64,000 nt of DNA from Ottelia alismoides (Eukaryota > Streptophyta > Magnoliopsida > Alismatales > Hydrocharitaceae), in contig JAZKJV010002961.1 of the NCBI GenBank assembly GCA_037367405.1, positions 62,001 through 126,000 on the forward strand, read 5' to 3'. The notes under the pieces were generated by a model, which saw only the letters and a program-made list of their open reading frames with translations, did no database searches and had not been told where the DNA came from. The translations under genes and the position numbers were made by a program. Positions 20,922 through 30,186 of this stretch are shown here, piece by piece; the stretch's first letter is position 1, and the number at the start of each line of letters is the position of its first letter.

Positions 20922-21081
20922 TGTTAGAAGAGAGGAGTCTTCGTTATGATTCATAGGAAAACCCTAGGCTCTCTTATATAGGGAGAGGCCTTACGGGTAA
21001 ATTACATGGATGCCTAAATAGAAGAAAGAAATAGAAAACAAGGTACATAAACATATGATAATACTAGAAACTATCTCTACA
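20922..21081 (-). repeat. 5' LTR of copia C
   Basis: 160 bp; partner of 16069-16229. Confidence 0.93.
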
Positions 21082-21797
21082 TGATGCTATATGATGATGA
21101 TACAGAGGAGGTGGACAGGAGAAGATACAGAGAACTGGTGGGCAAACTTTTGTATGTCACTATTACTAGGCCCGATATATCCTTTGTTGTGAGTCGTGTG
21201 AGCCAGTTCATGGAACAACCACGTCAGGTTCACATGGATGCCATACATATGATACTCAGGTACCTCAAATCATCTCCAGGTGCGGGTTTGCTATTCAAGA
21301 AAGGCAAGGTGATCTCTATCTCAGCATGTGCAGATGCAGATTATGCAGGGTGTCCCAAGGATAGGAAGTCCACCTCTGGGTTTGCGGTTTACGTTGGAGA
21401 TTCTCTAATCTCATGGAGGAGCAAGAAACAAACTGTGGTAGCCAGGTCTAGTGCTGAATCTGAATATAGGGCTATGTCTCAGGTTAGCACAGAAATGATG
21501 TGGGTAAAGGTTGTGCTTACAGATTTATATATAGAAGTCCCACTTCCTATGACCTTAGAATGTGACAATCAGGCGGCCTTGTTCATTGCAAACAATCCAG
21601 CGTTCCATGAGCAAACCAAGCACATTGAAGTTGACTGTCACTTCATACGTGACCTGATTCAGAAGGGATTCATTGCTACATCCCATGTTAGTTCAGAGAA
21701 TCAAACTGCAGATATATTCACCAAGGCATTACTACGAGGCCCATTTCAGAAGTGTGCGTCCAAGCTGAGCATGATTGATATCTATGCTCCATCTTGA
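21082..21797 (+). pseudogene. Copia B RT end and RNase H
   Basis: Resumes B after element C, starting at LYDDDTEEVDRRRYRELVGK. It is one open frame to DIYAPS and the stop. It has the RNase H landmarks ADADYAGCPKDRKSTSGF, VVARSSAESEYRAM and CDNQAALFIANNPAF, so this domain itself looks intact. The polypurine tract TTGAGGGGGAG follows at 21794-21804, directly before the 3' LTR. Confidence 0.9.
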
Positions 21798-21804
21798 GGG
21801 GGAG

Positions 21805-22091
21805 TGTAAACATATATTAGTTACTTTTGTACTGCTTTGCTATTTTCTTTTCTGCCGTATGCTTTATGTAATTTACCCATAGGCTACTCTCCTATATAAG
21901 GGTTCGTTTGGTTGCAAGGTTGGGTAGGGTTGGTTTGGGTTGGGTACTATTCACAAGGGTATCCCCTCCTCACAGTTTACTATTCACCCAGCCCTGTGAA
22001 TAGTACCCAACCCTGCACAACCCTGCAACCAAACGAACCCTAAGAGAGCCTAGGGTTGATGGAATAAACATGCTCTTTTATTTCCCCAACA
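21805..22091 (+). repeat. 3' LTR of copia B, with MITE
   Basis: 287 bp as found; removing the 141-bp MITE and one TAA gives 143 bp that matches the 5' LTR at all but about three sites. Confidence 0.93.
21900..22040. mobile_element. Tourist-like MITE (PIF/Harbinger type)
   Basis: 141-bp foldback element with a perfect 17-bp terminal inverted repeat GGGTTCGTTTGGTTGCA, and TAA on both sides (21897-21899, 22041-22043). The inverted homology continues inward (GGGTACTATTCACA on both arms). The empty site is preserved in the 5' LTR of B (CTATATAAGAGAGCC), which proves the insertion. The three-base TAA duplication points to PIF/Harbinger. Confidence 0.92.
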
Positions 22092-22096
22092 TAGAC

Positions 22097-22639
22097 CTAT
22101 GGAAAGAAAATAGGAGACGGTGGTGGTGGAGGTGGTGATGGAGTAGAACATGGCAATGACGGAGGAGGAGGCATATAGATCTCTTCTTCATCCTCTGAAG
22201 GAGTAAGCCTGTCACCCGTGGGAGAGAAATACATAATGGACTCAAAGAAGGTGACATCACCACTGACATAGTACCTGCATTGAACATGGTCAAAACAGCG
22301 ATATCCCTTTTGGGTTTTGGAATACCCAACAAACACACATTTGACAGCTTTGGGAGAGAGTTTGTCAAGACCTGGAGAGAGTTGATGAAGAAACGCTACA
22401 GAACCAAAAACACGAGGCATAAGCAAGAAAAGATCCATCTCGAGAAATGCAATCAAGAATGGGATCTTCTCCCCCAGCACCGAAGAAGGCATACGATTTA
22501 TCAGGTAACAAGCAGTTAGAACCGCATCTCCCAATAAGAATGAGGAGCACGACTCTGAATTTAAAGGGTTATGATAACATCCAAAAGATGGCGGTGTTTC
22601 CTTTCGGCCACTCCATTTCGTTGGGAAGTATATGCACAT
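22097..22639 (-). pseudogene. Copia A integrase C-terminal part
   Basis: Minus-strand frame with [38 protein letters not shown] and YVSGDVTFFESIMYF, then a proline-rich linker cut by insertion B. It continues the element A pol from 22701-24524 after a frame break around 22640-22700, where the second catalytic aspartate would lie. Confidence 0.85.
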
Positions 22640-22700
22640 GATGTCTGATGCACGATACTATGAGACTTAAGAAATTGAGAAAGTTGAGTACTGCAAAACT

Positions 22701-24524
22701 CTAATGCATTATCAGAATGTATGAACTTGACCTTTGCAGAAAAATGTTCTTTATTTCATTAATAAAAGACGGAATAACATGACCAGCATCAGACTTGTTC
22801 TTAAGAAGAAAAACCCAAGACAATCGAGAAAACGCATCAACTACAACAAGATAAAATCTGTGTCCCTGATGATCTGGGACACGACTAGGACCCCAAATAT
22901 CGAAATAGAGCAACTCAAACAGACTATGACTACTTGGACCCAGACGACTCTGGAAAGTGAATCGATGATGCTTCCCAAGCTGGCAGGCCTCGCACTGAAA
23001 AGTGGAGCGAGGAGAGATCTGTAGAAGAACATGAATCAGCTTTTGCAGAGGAAGATAACCGAATCGCAGAAGCCACATATATGGAGAAACAAATCCAGTA
23101 CGGAGAGAAGAAGAAGAGGCTCCAGAGTCCAGCATACGGAGATTGCACAAGTCTGTAAAGGCCCCCTTGCTCACGGCCAGTTCAATCACTCTTCCCGTGA
23201 GTATGTCCTGAAACACAAGAGCAGAAGGATCAAATATGGCACGACAATGTAAATCTATGATGATTTGACTAATTGATAATAGATTCATAGAAAATTCAGG
23301 AGCATATAGAACATTCGGAAGCCTCAAAGTAGACGTCAACTGCGCCTCCCCCTGGGTGATGGGGGAATGTGTTCCATCTTCTATCACAACTGATCGTCCA
23401 GGCTGAGGAGGACGAAAAACACTAAACTGACCTCTGTCACCACAGAGATGATGGGATGCTCTGGAATCCATGATCCATTCAGATAAGTCTGCCATGTAGC
23501 AACTAGTAAAAGCATTTTCTATACCTAATGTAGACGCAGATGCTGAGGCAGCAACCTCTGAGGATTCTGAAGGACAATTAGTGGATCTAGACGTGCCAGA
23601 CATGATCTCTCTCAGTCGTGCTACAAGCTCGTCAAACCTCTGATCAGATACAGGTGATGGACTCCCAGTCTGTTGTGTCTGCTCTGCAACTCTGGCTGAT
23701 GCAAGAAACCCATGCTTAGAATAGCAGGTTTCCTCAGAATGGCTTGTCCTGTAGCAGTAGGTGCACGGTTGACGGGGTCGAACACCCCCTCCTCTGCCGC
23801 GGTTAGAGCTTCCCCTGCCACGAAATACTGTATGGCTGCCTCTACCACGTGACGCCGCCATAACTGAAGATGACTGGTGCTGTAAAGTACTGCCAGAGGA
23901 TATAGATAGTCTACTCAATCTTCGATACGCCTCCTCCATAGGAGGTATGGTAGCATCAGCGAGGATCTGGGCACGAGCTGCATCATACTCTGGATCCAAG
24001 GCACGAGTTGCATCATACTTCGGATCCAGGGCTGCTAGAAATACCCCAGTCATCACAGAGTCTCTACATGCTTTAAGCTGCTCTGGTGTAGCAGTCAAGG
24101 GTATGTAGCCATGTAACTTCTCGAACATACCCCTCAAAGAAGTGTAGAGGGTGTGAAGAGGGCGATCATTCTGCTTCGATGTGAAGTTATCATGCTGAAG
24201 ATGGGTTTGTCGGAGGTATATCGCGACAAGAATGTCCCACATAGCCTTTGCAGTAGGCTGACTCAGTATATCATTAGCTATCTCTGTGGATACATTCCCA
24301 GATAGCCATACACGAGCATAAGCATCATTTGCCTCCCATGAGGCATTTGTCCCAGTCTTGTCACGTGGTTCCTCTGTCGTGAGGATATACTTCTTGTCAT
24401 TACATTGCATCAAACTCATGAACTGCATGGCCCACAGTTCATAGTTGGTTCCATCCATTTTGACAATGGGTGTTGGACCTTTGAAGGCACACAGGGATGG
24501 GACATCCACTTTGTTATCAGACAT
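22701..24524 (-). pseudogene. Copia A gag, protease and integrase core
   Basis: Long minus-strand frame; start set at the ATG read from 24524 (MSDNKVDVPSLCAF), 46 nt after the pre-gag hairpin. In order: gag core NYELWAMQFMSLM and AKAMWDILVAIY, a short internal duplication (ALDPKYDATR then ALDPEYDAAR), RGRG-rich stretch, zinc knuckle CTYCYRTSHSEETC, protease WIMDSRASHHLC in which the active-site glycine is Arg (DSR for DSG), the pre-integrase CEACQLGKHH and integrase core DIWGPSRVPDHQGH. The protease change should abolish processing. Confidence 0.88.
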
Positions 24525-24570
24525 GATGATAACTATCTTCAAGATTGGGCTAGCAACAAGAGATACCAGC

Positions 24571-24610
24571 GTCTACACTGACATACAGGAAGATGGTTGT
24601 GGGTGTAGAC
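24571..24610 (-). promoter_or_regulatory. Pre-gag hairpin of copia A
   Basis: GTCTACAC at 24571-24578 and GTGTAGAC at 24603-24610, loop 24 nt, 46 nt from the gag ATG at 24524. Confidence 0.75.
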
Positions 24611-24953
24611 TTATACCACAGCATCTTCCATTCTTCTGGAGAGTCCTTTGGGTAACTAGGGTGTTTCTAGATGTTCACTTTACATCCTAGGTACCCAAGA
24701 ATCTGCGGGATGGTATACCGCAAAGAGACGGAGCGGTGCCTGGGCGGCAACACGTGAACGCGTGGGCGGTGGCATGAAACCCGCGGCATGGACGCGTGTG
24801 CTGCGGTGTGGATGCATGGGCAGCGGCGGCGTGTACGCGTGAGGGGGGCCTAGGTGGCGGCGCGTGAACGAGTAGGCGGCGGTGGTGAGCTTGTGGCTAG
24901 GGTTTTCGGTGGGGGTGAGGATTCTAGGGCACAGGCTCCGGTCTAGGACCGTC

Positions 24954-24965
24954 GCTCTAATACCA
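24954..24965 (-). other. Primer-binding site of copia A
   Basis: Minus strand TGGTATTAGAGC, one mismatch to the initiator Met-tRNA complement, adjoining the LTR. The CpG-rich leader lies between it and the hairpin (about 24720-24950). Confidence 0.85.
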
Positions 24966-25110
24966 TGTTGAAGGAAAAGATTGAGTTGTATTCTGTCTAA
25001 CCCTATAGCTCTCTTATATAGGAGAAAAGCTCAAAGGGTAAATTACATAAACATGACAATAGAAATAAATAATATGGAAAGAGGACAAAAATAACATAAA
25101 TATCTTAACA
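24966..25110 (-). repeat. 5' LTR of copia A
   Basis: 145 bp; about 10 substitutions from 7147-7291. Confidence 0.92.
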
Positions 25111-25370
25111 TGTATCTCATGAATATGTGATTCATCACACTAAAAATTGAAAATAGAGCTTCGTTCCCGAGTAATTGGCTGCATTTTTCCATTTATTCTG
25201 CACTGTTACCATTCATGCACTTAGAATTAATTCCTGCATTTTAGCATGCATATTTTCATTAAATAAGAAGCCAAATTCCCTTGTAAATATCACCTTTATT
25301 ATACCATATTTTCTTCTATTTTTATCTATTTTTCACTAACTCAGAATTGGATAAAATTAACTCGATAGTA

Positions 25371-25387
25371 TACGTATTACTAACACT
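25371..25387. repeat. Target-site duplication of the SINE, left
   Basis: TACGTATTACTAACACT; repeated at 25589-25605 with one change (A to C). Confidence 0.88.
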
Positions 25388-25588
25388 AAAAAAAGTTCTA
25401 AAAGTTCTAAGCCTTCTCCCACTATGAGTAGGGTCGGCTACATGGATTCTTGCTCAATTATATGTTGAAAGATTCGACTATTTTTTTACGATGGTTGTCG
25501 ACTACCTAATGCAACCCCTGCAAGAGGGGGATTTGAACCCTGGTCTTTTGGGTGGTAGACACACTGCACTACCACCAGACCATTTAAG
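25388..25588 (-). mobile_element. tRNA-derived SINE with RTE-type 3' end (Au-like)
   Basis: 201-bp element on the minus strand bounded by a 17-bp duplication. Its head has RNA polymerase III box A (TGGTGGTAGTGCAGTG, 25562-25577 on the minus strand) and box B (GGTTCAAATCC, 25529-25539). The middle has a GGTTGCATTAGGTAG block that also occurs near the 5' end of the RTE LINE at about 54.2 kb. The tail (ATCCATGTAGCCGACCCTAC then GGGAGAAGGCTT) matches the 3' end of the RTE copies at 46.0 and 63.07 kb. Resemblance to the Au SINE family is from memory. Confidence 0.85.
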
Positions 25589-25609
25589 TACGTATTACTA
25601 ACCCTCACG

Positions 25610-26125
25610 TATGAAGATCTTCGAGTGGCAATTGAAGCGAGGCAGGTTACCCACTCAGGTATTGTGTGCTAGTTGATCATCTCACGATGATATCTCTTGC
25701 CCAAGATGTGGGCACAACCAGGAAGATGAGACTCATTTGTTCTTCCAGACCAATGTCCATGGAGCTTTGGATCCTGATTGTAATTTCCTTGGTTGTGTTG
25801 TGTGAACATGGAGGAGTTTTGGAGCTCTATCTACAGAACGTACACATCTACGTCGAACAACTGCCTGAGGCCTTTTGTTGTTGTTTGGGTGATTTGGCTT
25901 TCTCAAAATGGGGTCATTTTCCAAAGGGAACATTTTTATGTAGAGAATATGATTGTACACTTCAGGTCATTGTGCGAGGCTTGGTTCATATAATCCAAGA
26001 TTGAACACTTCAAGGCATTGTGTGAGGCTTGGTTCATATGATCCAACAAGTTTTTATTTAGTCAATTTAGTGTGACTCACCTTGAGATCGCATCCTATTT
26101 TTCATAAAAAAGGGTGGGTTGATGT
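25610..26125 (+). mobile_element. L1-type LINE 3' fragment (zf-RVT)
   Basis: Frames read LKRGRLPTQ, then CPRCGHNQEDETHLFFQ (a zf-RVT zinc knuckle), then WVIWLSQNGVIFQ, matching the usual W..W..RN..IF end of plant L1 ORF2. A short tandem duplication near 25960-26040 repeats the LCEAWFI segment. Frameshifts throughout. It probably ends just before the copia F insertion. Confidence 0.75.
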
Positions 26126-26138
26126 ACCATCTTTAGTA

Positions 26139-26143
26139 TATAG
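26139..26143. repeat. Target-site duplication of copia F, left
   Basis: TATAG, repeated exactly at 32305-32309. Confidence 0.85.
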
Positions 26144-26219
26144 TGATGAGATTTCTACATCCCCTATATAAGAGAGCCTAGGGTTACAGGAATAAACAAC
26201 TCTTATTTTTTCTCCAACA
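26144..26219 (+). repeat. 5' LTR of copia F, internally deleted
   Basis: 76 bp: it keeps the start TGATGAGATTTCTACAT and the end CTATATAAGAG...CTCCAACA but lacks the middle present in the 3' copy. Confidence 0.8.
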
Positions 26220-26231
26220 TGGTATCAAAAC
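26220..26231 (+). other. Primer-binding site of copia F
   Basis: TGGTATCAAAAC, two mismatches to TGGTATCAGAGC, next to the LTR. Confidence 0.8.
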
Positions 26232-26420
26232 GGAGGTCCTAGACTGGAGCTCTCGAACCCAAAACCCTAACCCTACTTTCCAGCCTTCTCCTTTCGTGCA
26301 CCGCAGCCCCGCCCCATGCCGCAGCCCACGTGTCACCGCCCGCCCGCGCGACATCGCAGCTCGCACACGCAACCCCCTCTCCACACCGCCGCCGCCAGCC
26401 CGTGCAACACCGCCTGCACC

Positions 26421-26987
26421 TAGGGCTGTCAAAAAAATCTCGGGTTCGACATTCGCTCAGATTCGGCTCGCTAAAATTCGATTCAGATTCGATTCGAAAA
26501 TAAATGACTCGAACCTGAACACGAGTTTGGGCTCGATTAAATAAACGAACCGAACCTCAAAAACATAGGTTTGCTCAGGTTCGATTCATTAAAAGTTCGA
26601 TTATATACACACATACATACATACATAAAAGTATATATACATGCATATTGTATATGTAAGGAAAAAATACATTCTATATTAACATAATGGCTATTCACTT
26701 ATTTTCACAAACCCATCCAGTCATCCACTCCGTAAGTTCCTATTCTCGAAACCCCACAGAACCCTCCCCTACGGCTGCGGTTTTTTCCCTTTGAACAGGC
26801 TGCACAACATTTATTCTTAAACGAACATTTAACGAGTCGGACCGAACCTTTATGAACCTTACCCGAGCCGAACCGAACCTGATTAAAGCTTTCATTTTAT
26901 CGAGTTGAACCGAACCCAAGCCTGAAAGTATGCTAAACGAACCGAGCATGGATTGGTACGCTCAGGTTCGGCTTGTTTACACCCCTA
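26421..26987. mobile_element. Non-autonomous hAT element in leader of F
   Basis: 567 bp; termini TAGGGCTGTCAAA and (reverse complement) TAGGGGTGTAAAC are typical of hAT. The 8-bp flanks CCTGCACC (26413-26420) and CGTGCACC (26988-26995) match at 7 of 8. The inside has many AACCGAACC / GGTTCG subterminal motifs and no transposase frame. Confidence 0.85.
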
Positions 26988-27177
26988 CGTGCACCGTCGC
27001 CTACGCATGCACCGTCGCTCCTGCACGTGCGTGCGTCGCCTCCTGCGCATGCGTGCGCCGCCTTCTGCACGTACGTGCGTCGCCGTCTAGCGCGTGCGTG
27101 TGTCATCGTCTTGTGCGTGCCACCTACACCCCTTGCAAGTCGGTCTCTTCGTTTGGATGATTGATTTGGGTGCACAA

Positions 27178-27217
27178 GTCTATATATGCACTCAAATCCA
27201 CATATGTATGTGTAGAC
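27178..27217 (+). promoter_or_regulatory. Pre-gag hairpin of copia F (one arm decayed)
   Basis: GTCTATAT (27178-27185) and GTGTAGAC (27210-27217), loop 24 nt, 46 nt before the gag ATG at 27264. Two bases of the first arm differ from the A/B/C consensus. Confidence 0.65.
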
Positions 27218-27263
27218 ATTCAATCTTTGGTCTACGAAACCCTAGTTTTCTTCATCCGACAAT

Positions 27264-28291
27264 ATGCCTGAGAACAAAGTCAATGTACCTGCCACAGGCG
27301 CATTCAGAGGTACATCGCGTATTGTCAAAATGGATGGGACAAATTATGAGCTCTGGGCTATGCAGTTCATGAGCCTTATGAAGTCAAATGGTAAGAAGCA
27401 TATTCTTACTGAGGAGGAGCAGGTGGAGAAGACAGGGGTAAATGCCTCGTGAGAGGTAGATGACGCTTATGCCAAAGTTTGGCTCTCTGGTACATTGGTG
27501 ATCGAGATCGCCGATGATGTGTTACATCAGCATACTGCTAAGGCGATGTAGGATATCCTTGCGGCAATATATTCTCAAGCAAGGAAAAAGACGAAGATCC
27601 TCCAACTCCAGCATCACATATTCACTATCAAGCAGAACGAACGTCCTCTGCATTCACTGTATACATCCTTGCGTGGGATATTTGAGAAGCTTGACAGTTT
27701 CATGCCTCTAACGGCAACTCTAGAGAAGCAGAAGACATATAGGAATGCTACCATGGTAGGGATATTCCTAGCAGCCCTTGACCCTGAAGATGATGTTACT
27801 CGTTTCCAGATTCTAGCGGATGCCACTATCCCCCCATGGAGGAAGCATTCCGCAGGCTCAGCAGGATTACTATTCCTTCCACAACCTCTATTCAGACTTC
27901 CTCGGCCATGGCGATCTTTCGAGGAAAAGGAGGTCATTCTACCTTCCGTGGATGCGGACCTCATGGTAGAAGAGGTCGCACTCGTCAGCCCTGTACTTTC
28001 TGTCACCGCCCAAATCATACCGAGGAGATATGTTATTCCAAGCATGGGTTCCCGACATCATCCTACGTTGCAAAGCAGATTGAGTCCCCTGATGCTTCTA
28101 CTCTAGATCAGAAGTTTGATCACCTCGTAGCCAGACTGAGAGATATTATATCTACTTCTGCTTCACCATCTTCAGGAGATCATTCAGATGTGGCAGCCTC
28201 AACTTCTTCCAGTACCTCTGCTGCAACCAACACCTCAGATACTTATGCTTTTACATCCTATCATGGATCTGACATTATAGAGTGGATTATG
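27264..28291 (+). pseudogene. Copia F gag and start of protease
   Basis: ATG at 27264 (MPENKVNVPATGAF). Gag core NYELWAMQFMSLMKSNGKK, then a TGA at 27450-27452 and a further stop near 27548; the frame recovers with LDSFMPLTATLEKQKTYRN, shifts again, and has an intact zinc knuckle (CTFCHRPNHTEEIC) near 27990-28030. Protease starts EWIM and is cut by a transposon at 28292. Confidence 0.85.
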
Positions 28292-28943
28292 TACCGTGGT
28301 TATTAAGGTGACAAGGCGACAAGGCGTTAAACCTGGGCGTATGTACGCCTGGGCGTGCCTAGGCATTTTCCAAAGTGTGTCCTATGTATCGTATTTGAGA
28401 CATGTGACATATAGTTATTTATTGCAAATGGATGTCGCATGTCTCAAATGCGACATCATTTTTTTATTTTTTAAGCGCATGTTGCATTTTGTAGATGCGA
28501 CATCAGGGAGGTCGCTGGAGGAGGAAGGGAGGCCGTCGGAGGAGGGAGGCCGTTGGAGGAGGTAGCGGAGGAGATTTCTCTGTAGGGACGACGCATGGGG
28601 TTTCACGGGCTACAGGGTCAACTGAGGGTCGAATGCAATGGGTAATTTAGGTTTGGATGCTAGATTATTAAGATATGTATATTGCATTTCCAAAATGTGA
28701 CATGTATATCGCATTTTCAAAATGTGCTATGTATATCACATTTTGTAAATATGCTATGTATATCGTATTTTCAAAATGCGATGTGTAGTACGCATAAAAA
28801 AATAGTCGCCTAGGCACCCAGGCACGCCTTGCCACCCAGGCGACCCAAGGCGTATGCCATTTTCTATAAAAGCAAGGCGCTCTTTCTAGGCGCACGGCTT
28901 GGGGCGCCTGGGCACCTACGCTGCGCGTGCCTTAACATCCATG
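28292..28943. mobile_element. DNA transposon with GCCTAGGCG-type ends inside F protease
   Basis: 652 bp between EWIM and DSSATHHLC of the protease, flanked by TTATG on both sides (28287-28291, 28944-28948). Imperfect inverted ends: GGTTATTAAGG at the left, GGATGTTAAGG as the reverse complement of the right. The right end is dense in CGCCTAGGCGCC-like motifs, the left in AAGGCGACAAGGCG and GCCTGGGCG. Four copies of a roughly 32-bp ATGTATATCGCATTTTC-like repeat lie at 28673-28790. Superfamily uncertain: a 5-bp duplication does not fit hAT well. Confidence 0.75.
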
Positions 28944-30175
28944 TTATGGACTCCAGTGCAACACATCATCTATGTGAAATAGACATCAGCTTACGTCATA
29001 TAGACAGGTTCCGCCAGGGAGAACAGTTGTGATAGTTGACGAGGCTCATTCCCCGATCACAGGACAAGGGGAGATCACTTTGATGCGTTCGATGCGTCTG
29101 TAGAATGTGCTACATGCTCTAATTTCTCTATGAATTTGCTTTCTATTGGTCAGATTACAAAGGATTTGCATTGTCGAGCTATTTTTGACCCATCGTCTCT
29201 TATTTTTCATGACATTCTTACGGGCAAAGTGATTCGGTGTGGCCATGAGCAGGGTGGTCTTTATCGCCTGGTTTGGACTCCCTATGTAGGCATATCTTCT
29301 CATTCGTCTGGATCAGTCTCTCTGTTCACTTGGCACCTCTGATTCGGTCATCTCCCTCTTCAGAAGATGTGTCATATGCTGCCGCAGATTTCACCTAGTT
29401 CTTCCTTTCAGTGTGAAGCTTGTCAATTGGGAAAGCATCATCGGTCTGCCTTTCCCAGTCGTCAGAGTCGGAGCAATAGCTTCCTTTTTGAGTTATTTCA
29501 TGTTGACATCTGGGGTCCAAGTCGTGTGTCTGATCACCAGGGACATATTTTATCTTGTAGCTGTGGACGATTTTTCACGATTGTCATGGGTGTTTCTTTT
29601 GAAAAATAAATCTGAAGTAGGGGATGTGATCAAAACCATTATTAATGAAGTGCAAAATATTTTCTTTACCTTTGTGAAGTTTATGCAAACTGATAATGCG
29701 TTGGAATTCTGTACTCGTGATCTATCTCATTTTCTTTCATCTAGAGGGATTATTCATCAAACATCTTGTCCTTACACCTCTTGGCAAAATGGTGTTGCTG
29801 AGAGAAAGCATCATCATCTTCTTGATGTCACTCGAACTCTTCTTATTCAGAGCCGTGTACCACATTCATTTTGGGGCGATACAGTTCTCATAGCATGCTA
29901 TTTAGTGAATCATATGCCATCATCTGTCTTGGGTGAGAAGATTCCTTTCTCCATAGCTTTTCTTCAGAAGGAGTTATTCTCATACACTCGTGTGTTCGGT
30001 TCTGTTGCTTTTGTTCACCAGTTGACTCCCGGTCTTGACAAGCTCGCTCCTAGAGCTGTCAAATGTGTGTTTGTTGGATACTCCAGGACTCAGAAGGATA
30101 TCGGTGTTGTGATCCTTTGCGTAAAAAATACTATATCAGTGCTGATGTCACATTTTTTTAGTCTGTGATGTACTG
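28944..30175 (+). pseudogene. Copia F protease end and integrase
   Basis: Restarts at MDSSATHHLCE (glycine of the DSG motif replaced by Ser). Then LLSIGQITKDLHCRAIFDPS, a pre-integrase segment with CEACQLGKHHRSAF, and the catalytic core split between two frames (FHVDIWGPSR; VAVDDFSRLSWVFLLKNKSE; TDNALEFC). The tail [19 protein letters not shown] is shifted. Stops near 29030 and 29343 and several indels show it is dead. Confidence 0.85.
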
Positions 30176-30186
30176 CTCTCCTACGG

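Larger units (their letters stand above)
16069..21081 (-). mobile_element. Copia element C (inserted in B)
   Basis: A structurally complete 5.0-kb Ty1/copia element on the minus strand: LTR, primer site, leader, gag, protease, integrase, RT, RNase H, polypurine tract, LTR. It interrupts RT of B within M-K-L-Y. The LTRs (161 and 160 bp) differ at about three substitutions and one indel, so insertion was recent. Despite this, gag, protease and integrase carry several frameshifts, while the RT-RNase H part is one long open frame. Confidence 0.93.
9112..22091 (+). mobile_element. Copia element B (inserted in A)
   Basis: Plus-strand Ty1/copia element with a perfect 5-bp TAGAC target duplication. 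It is interrupted three times: an AT-rich insert carrying element D at about 11108-13815, element C at 16069-21081, and a MITE in its 3' LTR. With these removed it is about 5 kb and has gag, protease, integrase, RT and RNase H in copia order. Its LTRs differ at about 3 of 143 sites, so it is younger than A. An in-frame stop in RT and a frame break in integrase inactivate it. Confidence 0.93.
7147..25110 (-). mobile_element. Copia element A (outermost, split by B)
   Basis: Ty1/copia element on the minus strand, about 5 kb once the 12,980-bp insert B (9112-22091) and its duplicated TAGAC are removed. Both LTRs are 145 bp and flanked by a near-perfect 5-bp duplication, GGTAT at 7142-7146 and TGTAT at 25111-25115. 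The order on the minus strand is LTR, primer site, leader, gag, protease, integrase, [B], RT, RNase H, polypurine tract, LTR. The LTRs differ at about 10 of 145 sites, so it is clearly older than B and C. Reading frames are broken and the protease active site is mutated; it cannot move by itself. Confidence 0.92.

Noticed and set aside
25529..25577. tRNA gene on the minus strand
   Set aside because: Box A and box B are present, but the sequence runs into an RTE-like 3' end and is flanked by a 17-bp target duplication; it is a SINE head.
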